From assembly GCF_001905735.1 (NCBI RefSeq), contig NZ_LISW01000002.1:654398-718397 (forward strand): 64,000 nucleotides of DNA. The letters run 5' to 3'. Below, in pieces: positions 59,388-64,000 of this stretch (position 1 is the stretch's first letter; the number at the start of each line of letters is the position of its first letter). The notes beneath the pieces are model-generated. The model saw only the letters and a program-made list of their open reading frames with translations. It was not told where the DNA came from and made no database searches. The translations under genes were made by a program, and so were the position numbers. This stretch comes from Streptomyces sp. CB01249. Its GTDB lineage: Bacteria; Actinomycetota; Actinomycetes; Streptomycetales; Streptomycetaceae.

Positions 59388-59939
59388 CTACGGGGCCATC
59401 CCGACCCCGGAAATCGTCGGGGTCGAACCCTGAGGGGCCTCGTGCCCCCTGCGCGCCACCACATGCGTCCGCGTCGCTCCGCCGCGCCGCCGCAGGCGCG
59501 CCCGGCACGCGGGCACCACCAGGACATGGGCAAGGGCGACGCCCGCCGTGTTCAGGAACAGCGAGTCCACGTCCACCACCTGGCCGGGCACCCCGGTCTG
59601 CCCCAGCTCGATGGCCAGCGAGATCAGGGAACCGGCCGCGACCGTACGGGCCAGCGAGAGCCACGGGGACACGTACAGACGGCCCCCGGCCATCGGGAGC
59701 AGCACGCCCAGGGGCGCCAGGAGCAGCAGCCCGCCGCCGATCCGGCGGAACGCGGCGGCGGGACCGAGCGACAGATCGGCCCTGATGCCGGCGAAGGGCG
59801 AGAGGTTGGCGGCGTTCATCCACGGCACGTCCAGCGGACGCAGAGTGAGCCACCCGACGAGCAGCAGATGCGCGAGGAGCAGCGACACCCCGAACGCGCG
59901 GAAGCGGATGACGGCCTGGCCGTCCGTACCTTGACGCAC
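59388..59939 (-). CDS. VanZ-family membrane protein
   Basis: A 183-residue protein with four hydrophobic helices and the VanZ core: LSPFAGI, the GGLLLLAPLGVLLP helix, and the conserved acidic IELGQTGVPGQVVDVDSLFLNTAG. VanZ proteins confer low-level teicoplanin resistance in enterococci, but most actinobacterial members have no known role. The start is GTG 59939. The last 30 residues are basic and polar. It is on the same strand as the afsQ operon but separated by 90 bases from it. Confidence 0.85.
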   Translation of the reverse strand: MRQGTDGQAVIRFRAFGVSLLLAHLLLVGWLTLRPLDVPWMNAANLSPFAGIRADLSLGPAAAFRRIGGGLLLLAPLGVLLPMAGGRLYVSPWLSLARTVAAGSLISLAIELGQTGVPGQVVDVDSLFLNTAGVALAHVLVVPACRARLRRRGGATRTHVVARRGHEAPQGSTPTISGVGMAP

Positions 59940-60029
59940 GATGCCCTAGACGCGGGCGGCGGCAGGATCGGTTCCGCCCGACCTGGGGAGACCTGCCTCA
60001 CGCCGGGTCCCCGGCCCCCCGAGGCGCCC

Positions 60030-60641
60030 CTACGGCACCCCCACCGCGCTCGGCATCGCCTTCGGACTGGCCTTCGTCTCCGCCGTGCACAGGTAGCCGC
60101 GGGCCGGGTAGTCGCCCGGGCCGCCCAGCGTCACCGTGTCACCGGGAGTCAGGGCCTCGCTGTCCGCGAAGGTGCAGACGACCTGGGCCAGGGCCTCGGC
60201 CGGCAGGTCCTCCGGCTGCTCGTTGAGCCGCAGCGCGTCCTTCGCGTCGCCGAGGCGCGGCGCGAAGACGCGGAGCGTCCCGGGCACATCGGTGGAGAAG
60301 CCCGCCTGCCGTTCGTCCGCCGTGGGCTGCCTGCGCAACTCGTCCAGCAGCTCCGTGGCGACCGCCAGCCGGTCCGACTTGGCCTCCTGGACCTGCACCG
60401 CCCGGTCCACCGTCACCAGCTGCGCGGCGCAGACCAGATACACCTGCACGGGGATGCCCCGCCCGGCCTGGGACGCGGCGTCCTCGGCGGGCATCGCACA
60501 CGGCACCCGGGACGGGGCGGCACCGGCGTCCACCGGCACCGAGGTCGTACGGATGCCGCAGCCCGCCGCCAGCACGGCACAGAGTGCGGCACCTGCCAGG
60601 GCGGCGGCGGTTCGGTGTCCCCGGCGTTCGCTGCGCCTCAC
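60030..60641 (-). CDS. Lipoprotein in the afsQ operon
   Basis: A 203-residue lipoprotein (signal AAALAGAALCAVLAAGC) with a GerMN-like beta domain (VQVYLVCAAQLVTVDRAVQV ... ATELLDELRRQPTADERQAGFSTDVPG). It starts at GTG 60641, overlapping the afsQ2 stop by 4 bp, so it is translated with the histidine kinase. Its position outside the membrane beside the kinase sensor suggests that it modulates signal sensing, as is common for three-gene actinobacterial regulator-kinase-lipoprotein operons. The GerMN assignment is tentative. Confidence 0.85.
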   Translation of the reverse strand: MRRSERRGHRTAAALAGAALCAVLAAGCGIRTTSVPVDAGAAPSRVPCAMPAEDAASQAGRGIPVQVYLVCAAQLVTVDRAVQVQEAKSDRLAVATELLDELRRQPTADERQAGFSTDVPGTLRVFAPRLGDAKDALRLNEQPEDLPAEALAQVVCTFADSEALTPGDTVTLGGPGDYPARGYLCTAETKASPKAMPSAVGVP

Positions 60642-62179
60642 GTCGCGTCGTCCTCCTGGTGGTCCGGTATCGGTGCGTCGTGATCCCCGGCGGCACCGCT
60701 CGGCGCCCCGGGGTCGCGCGGCAGGCGCAGCACGAAGATCGCGCCGTCGCCGTCGGGGGAGTTGCGGGCGGTGATGTCACCGTTGTGGATGTGCGCGTTC
60801 TCCATGGCGATGGAGAGCCCGAGCCCGCTGCCGTCCGAACGGGGCCTGGAGGCGCTCGCCTTGTAGAACCGGTCGAAGACGTGTGGCAGGACGTCCTCGG
60901 GGATGCCGGGGCCATGGTCCCGGACCTCGATGACCAGCTCCTCGCCCTCGATGCGCACCGCGACCCGGACCGGCGAACCGCCGTGCTTGAGCGCGTTGCC
61001 GATCAGGTTGGCGAGGATCACGTCGAGCCGGCGCGGGTCGAGGCGGACCATCATGCCGCGCTCGGCGTCCAGCTCGACCGCGTCCAGCCAGGCGCGGGCG
61101 TCGATGCAGGCGGTCACCTGGTCCGCGACGTCCACGTAGTCCAGGACGAGGCGGGCGGTGCCCGCGTCGAAGCGGGTCACCTCCATCAGGTTCTCCACGA
61201 GGTCGTTCAGCCGACGGGTCTCGCTGACCACCAGGTTCACCGCGGGCGCGATCATCGGGTCGAGGCTGTCGGCCTCGTCCTCCAGCACCTCCGTGACCGC
61301 GGTGAGCGCCGTCAGCGGCGTACGCAGCTCGTGCGACATGTCGGCGACGAAGCGGCGGCTGGCCTCCTCGCGGGCGCTCATGTCCGCGACCTTCTTCTCC
61401 AGGGAGCTGGCGGTCCGGTTGAACGTGCGTGACAGGTCGGCCAGTTCATCGGTGCCGGACACCACGAGCCTGGTGTCGAGCTTGCCCTCGCCGAGCTTGC
61501 GGGCCGCGTCCCCGAGCCGCTGCACGGGCCGCAGCACGGTGGTCGCCGCCGCCTGCGCGAGCAGCGCCGAGCCGACCAGGGCGAGCGCCGTGGCGATCCC
61601 GAGCGACCAGGCGAGCGAGCTGAGGTCCTGCCGCTCCTGGTCGAGCGACTTCAGCATGTAGCCGGTCGGCCCGCCGCCGATGATCTTCGTACCGGCGACG
61701 AGATACGGCGTGCCGCGTATCGAGGTGCGCTGCCAGAACAGGTGGTACTCGTACTTGTTGCCCGCCTTGACCGGCTGCTTGCGGTCCACCTGCTCCTGCA
61801 ACGACAGCGGGACGTTGTCGCGGGTGAAGGTGTCCAGGTCGCTGTTGCCGACGATGGGCTTGCCCGGGTCGCGCTCGTCGATCAGGAGCACGCTGTAGCC
61901 GGGGCTGCTGCTCGCCATCTGCACCGCGGCCGTCTGCAGGTCCTCCTTGGAGGGGCGCAGCGGCAGCGAGGCCGCCCGGGTCTGCATCTCCTGGCGGAAG
62001 TCCCCGAGCGCCGCGTCCTGCGTACGCGTCAGCACGGCCTCGCGGTTGAGCCAGTACGCGATGCCGGAGGCCGACACGGCGGCGGTCAGCGCGACCAGGC
62101 CGAAGACGATGACGAGCCGCAGGCGCAGGCTGGTCCAGCGGAGCCCGGCGCGCAGGCCCCGCCGCACAGCCGTGCTCAC
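60638..62179 (-). CDS. afsQ2: Sensor histidine kinase AfsQ2
   Basis: Membrane kinase of 513 residues. TM1 (LVIVFGLVALTAAVSASGIAYWL), an extracytoplasmic sensor of about 140 residues, TM2 (SLAWSLGIATALALVGSALLAQA), HAMP (VLRPVQRLGDAARKLGEGK), and the catalytic core with phospho-accepting His283 in ADMSHELRTPLTAL. The N box is LIGNALKHGG and the G boxes are DHGPGIPED and GSGLGLSIA. It matches AfsQ2 of S. coelicolor, which with AfsQ1 controls antibiotic production and responds to nitrogen or carbon signals. GTG 62179 overlaps the afsQ1 stop by 4 bp. Confidence 0.92.
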   Translation of the reverse strand: MSTAVRRGLRAGLRWTSLRLRLVIVFGLVALTAAVSASGIAYWLNREAVLTRTQDAALGDFRQEMQTRAASLPLRPSKEDLQTAAVQMASSSPGYSVLLIDERDPGKPIVGNSDLDTFTRDNVPLSLQEQVDRKQPVKAGNKYEYHLFWQRTSIRGTPYLVAGTKIIGGGPTGYMLKSLDQERQDLSSLAWSLGIATALALVGSALLAQAAATTVLRPVQRLGDAARKLGEGKLDTRLVVSGTDELADLSRTFNRTASSLEKKVADMSAREEASRRFVADMSHELRTPLTALTAVTEVLEDEADSLDPMIAPAVNLVVSETRRLNDLVENLMEVTRFDAGTARLVLDYVDVADQVTACIDARAWLDAVELDAERGMMVRLDPRRLDVILANLIGNALKHGGSPVRVAVRIEGEELVIEVRDHGPGIPEDVLPHVFDRFYKASASRPRSDGSGLGLSIAMENAHIHNGDITARNSPDGDGAIFVLRLPRDPGAPSGAAGDHDAPIPDHQEDDAT

Positions 62180-62853
62180 TGCGGCGAGTCCAGCCGGTAA
62201 CCCACGCCCCGGACCGTACGGATCAGGGTCGGCGAGGACGGTACGTCCTCCACCTTGGCGCGCAGCCGCTGGACACAGGCGTCGACCAGCCGGGAGTCAC
62301 CCAGGTAGTCGTGCTCCCAGACCAGGCGCAGGAGCTGCTGCCGGGACAGGGCCTGGCCGGGCCGTCGGCTCAGTTCGAGGAGGAGGCGCAGCTCGGTCGG
62401 CGTGAGCTGCAGATCCTCCCCGTTCTTGGTGACGGTCATGGCGGAGCGGTCGATCACCACGTTCCCGAACGTCGCGGAGTCGGTCGACTCCCGTTCGCCC
62501 CGGCGCAGTACCGCGCGGATGCGGGCGTCGAGCACCCGGCCCTGCACGGGCTTCACCACGTAGTCGTCGGCACCGGACTCCAGACCCACCACGACGTCGA
62601 TGTCGTCGCTGCGGGCGGTCAGCAGGATGATCGGCAGCTGGTCGGTGCGGCGGATGCGACGGCACACCTCGAAACCGTCGATCCCGGGCAGCATCACATC
62701 CAGCACGACCAGGTCGGGGCGCTGCTCGCGCAGCAGGTTGAGGCCGTCCTCTCCCGTCGCCGCGGTGGCCACACGGTGGCCCTGGCGTGACAGCGAGAGT
62801 TCGAGGGCCGTGCGGATGGCGTCGTCGTCCTCGATCAGCAACAGGAAAGGCAC
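62176..62853 (-). CDS. afsQ1: Response regulator AfsQ1
   Basis: OmpR-family regulator, 225 residues. In the receiver domain, LLLIEDDDAIRTALELSL gives the acidic pocket, Asp52 (LVVLDVMLPG) is the phosphorylation site, and LTARSDDID and DYVVKPVQGR carry the conserved Thr and Lys. The winged-helix DNA-binding domain ends in RLVDACVQRLRAKVEDVPSS. It matches AfsQ1, whose phospho-site is Asp52, and this supports GTG 62853 over ATG 62871. Divergent from sigQ, with an AfsQ1-type direct repeat in between. Confidence 0.94.
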   Translation of the reverse strand: MPFLLLIEDDDAIRTALELSLSRQGHRVATAATGEDGLNLLREQRPDLVVLDVMLPGIDGFEVCRRIRRTDQLPIILLTARSDDIDVVVGLESGADDYVVKPVQGRVLDARIRAVLRRGERESTDSATFGNVVIDRSAMTVTKNGEDLQLTPTELRLLLELSRRPGQALSRQQLLRLVWEHDYLGDSRLVDACVQRLRAKVEDVPSSPTLIRTVRGVGYRLDSPQ

Positions 62854-62966
62854 TTGGTCATTCTGACCCATGGGGCGCCCCAGTTCGACAGTTGGTCCCC
62901 CCTGATGCGTGCCCCATACGTCCGTCATGCATCCGGAAGCGCGGATTCGTGCCGTCGCCGGGCCCT

Positions 62967-62982
62967 GTGACAGCCCTGTGAC
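62967..62982. promoter_or_regulatory. AfsQ1-type binding box between afsQ1 and sigQ
   Basis: The direct repeat GTGAC-AGCCCT-GTGAC matches the published AfsQ1 consensus GTnAC-n6-GTnAC exactly. It lies 113 bases before the afsQ1 start and 83 bases before sigQ, in position to control sigQ. Confidence 0.8.
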
Positions 62983-63065
62983 AGTCGGCGGACAGCGCCA
63001 TGAAACTGCCCCGGCAAGCTCGTTGGCACAAGGAACGGACGGACTCCACCGATGGGGGGCGCGAG

Positions 63066-63812
63066 ATGAACGCAACTCACAGCATCAACGCAAGCGCAGT
63101 TGTCACGCGTCTCCACGATGTCGGACGGAGCACCGAGAAGTCCGGCGCCGCAGTGAACGGACGGGGGTGCGTTCGTGGCGCCGGGCGTCAGCACACGTCA
63201 TTCATGACGGTGGTTGACACGGGGGGCAACGGGGGAAGCGCGTACGGGGAGGACTCGGGGGAGCGGAAGGCACCGGAACGGTCCGGGGACGCCGAAGCGG
63301 CGTTCACGGCCTACGTCCGGGAGCGCCGTGCCTCCCTGTACGCGACCGCCTACCACCTGACCGGTGACCGGTTCGAGGCCGAGGACCTGCTCCAGAGCGC
63401 CCTCTTCTCGACGTACCGGGCCTGGGACCGCATCAGCGACAAGGCCGCTGTCGGCGGTTATCTGCGCCGCACGATGACCAATCTGCACATCAGTGCCTGG
63501 CGCAGGCGCAAGCTGAACGAATACCCGACCGAGGAGCTGCCGGAGACGGCGGGCGACACGGACGCGATGCGCGGTACGGAGCTGCGCGCCGTGCTCTGGC
63601 AGGCGCTGGCGCGCCTTCCCGAGCTGCAGCGCACGATGCTCGTCCTGCGGTACTACGAGGGTCGTACGGACCCCGAGATCGCGTCGATCCTCGACATCAG
63701 TGTCGGCACGGTGAAGTCGAGCATCTGGCGGTCGCTCCGCCGGCTGCGCGAGGACGAGGTCCTCAGCTTCGGCCGTGACGAGGAGGAGTCCTTCGGCGAG
63801 CTGGTGGCCTGA
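63066..63812 (+). CDS. sigQ: ECF sigma factor SigQ
   Basis: A 248-residue ECF sigma factor. A 70-residue N-terminal extension precedes region 2 (RRASLYATAYHLTGDRFEAEDLLQSALFSTYRAWDRI, read as contiguous motifs) and region 4 (LPELQRTMLVLRYYEGRTDPEIASIL ... GTVKSSIWRSLRRLRED). It is the SigE-like (SigL-family) type. Its divergent position next to afsQ1 identifies it as SigQ, which in S. coelicolor antagonises AfsQ1/Q2. ATG 63066 follows GGGGGGCGAG. Confidence 0.9.
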   Translation: MNATHSINASAVVTRLHDVGRSTEKSGAAVNGRGCVRGAGRQHTSFMTVVDTGGNGGSAYGEDSGERKAPERSGDAEAAFTAYVRERRASLYATAYHLTGDRFEAEDLLQSALFSTYRAWDRISDKAAVGGYLRRTMTNLHISAWRRRKLNEYPTEELPETAGDTDAMRGTELRAVLWQALARLPELQRTMLVLRYYEGRTDPEIASILDISVGTVKSSIWRSLRRLREDEVLSFGRDEEESFGELVA

Positions 63813-64000
63813 AGGCTGGGGGAACGGGGGCGCTGCCGCGCCGGGGGACGCGGTGGTGTTGTTACGGGGGAGGTAACGGGGGCCCGAGGGATACGGGGGT
63901 ATCTCGGGGCACAACGGGGACACGGGGAAGCTGCGGGGTCGGACGGGCCGGGGGGTCTTGTCCGGCCCCGCGGTGCGTTTCGGGGGCGCTGCCCCCGGAC
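63813..64000. other. Downstream region without a gene
   Basis: Very G-rich on the plus strand, with several CGGGGG runs. Near the end, GGGGGCGCTGCCCCC (63982-63996) and the GGACGGGCC...GGCCCCG segment can form hairpins, probably terminating sigQ. No open frame with a credible start is visible before the window ends. Confidence 0.5.

Noticed and set aside
62854..62871. ATG 62871 as the afsQ1 start
   Set aside because: It would add six residues (MGQNDQ). The GTG at 62853 gives 225 residues and puts the phospho-site at Asp52, agreeing with AfsQ1 numbering as I know it.

Overview
This window is a high-GC actinobacterial chromosome segment, almost certainly Streptomyces. GTG and TTG starts are frequent, stop/start overlaps (ATGA, GTGA, TGATG) are common, and the right end carries the afsQ1-afsQ2 / sigQ locus in its usual divergent arrangement. 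No rRNA, tRNA or intact transposase was found.

Layout. 0.3-9 kb: housekeeping and envelope genes (GH20 lipoprotein, DUF4328 protein, NUDIX hydrolase, ECF sigma factor with a membrane partner, L,D-transpeptidase, Uma2 and LysE proteins). 9-19.6 kb: a cell-surface glycan cluster arranged as two divergent operons. Leftward: GT2 glycosyltransferase, polysialyltransferase-like protein, large YfhO-like membrane protein, methyltransferase. Rightward: DUF6716 glycosyltransferase-like protein, CMP-nonulosonate synthetase fused to a HAD phosphatase, a short NeuB-like synthase, and a GT52-like transferase. This fits synthesis of a Kdn/sialic-acid-type wall polymer (teichulosonic acid). 19.8-28.6 kb: an M20 amidohydrolase, then a nucleoside uptake and salvage set (BMP lipoprotein, ABC ATPase, two permeases, cdd, deoA) and a STAS protein. 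Adenosine deaminase lies 29 kb away at 57.4 kb. Four near-identical palindromes around CTACGCGCGTAG precede bmp, the ABC ATPase operon, deoA and add, so these genes probably form one regulon.

28.6-42.4 kb is an accessory island: an FG-GAP secreted protein, a LamG/DNRLRE secreted protein, a 2271-residue RHS polymorphic toxin with a Hint domain and a small Cys/His-rich nuclease-like tip, and a probable immunity gene. It ends in a frameshifted tyrosine-integrase remnant and a PIN-toxin fragment. 42.7-47 kb: a SnoaL-tailed ECF sigma factor, a second L,D-transpeptidase, and an MFS exporter divergent from a LysR regulator.

47-56.5 kb is the most interesting region. A complete type I-E Cascade operon (cas8e, cas11, cas7e, cas5e, cas6e, all overlapping by 4 bp) has no cas3, cas1 or cas2 beside it. 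It is flanked on both sides by tiny, degenerate repeat pairs and is followed by a 60-residue predicted membrane protein and a 1241-residue STAND-type NTPase with an N-terminal HTH-like region. This looks like a repurposed CRISPR effector in which Cascade recognition could trigger a STAND ATPase instead of Cas3 cleavage.

56.5-64 kb: alpha/beta hydrolase lacking the usual nucleophile serine, add, a small secreted protein, PspC, VanZ, then the afsQ operon (lipoprotein, kinase, regulator) and sigQ, with a GTGAC-N6-GTGAC AfsQ1-type box between afsQ1 and sigQ.
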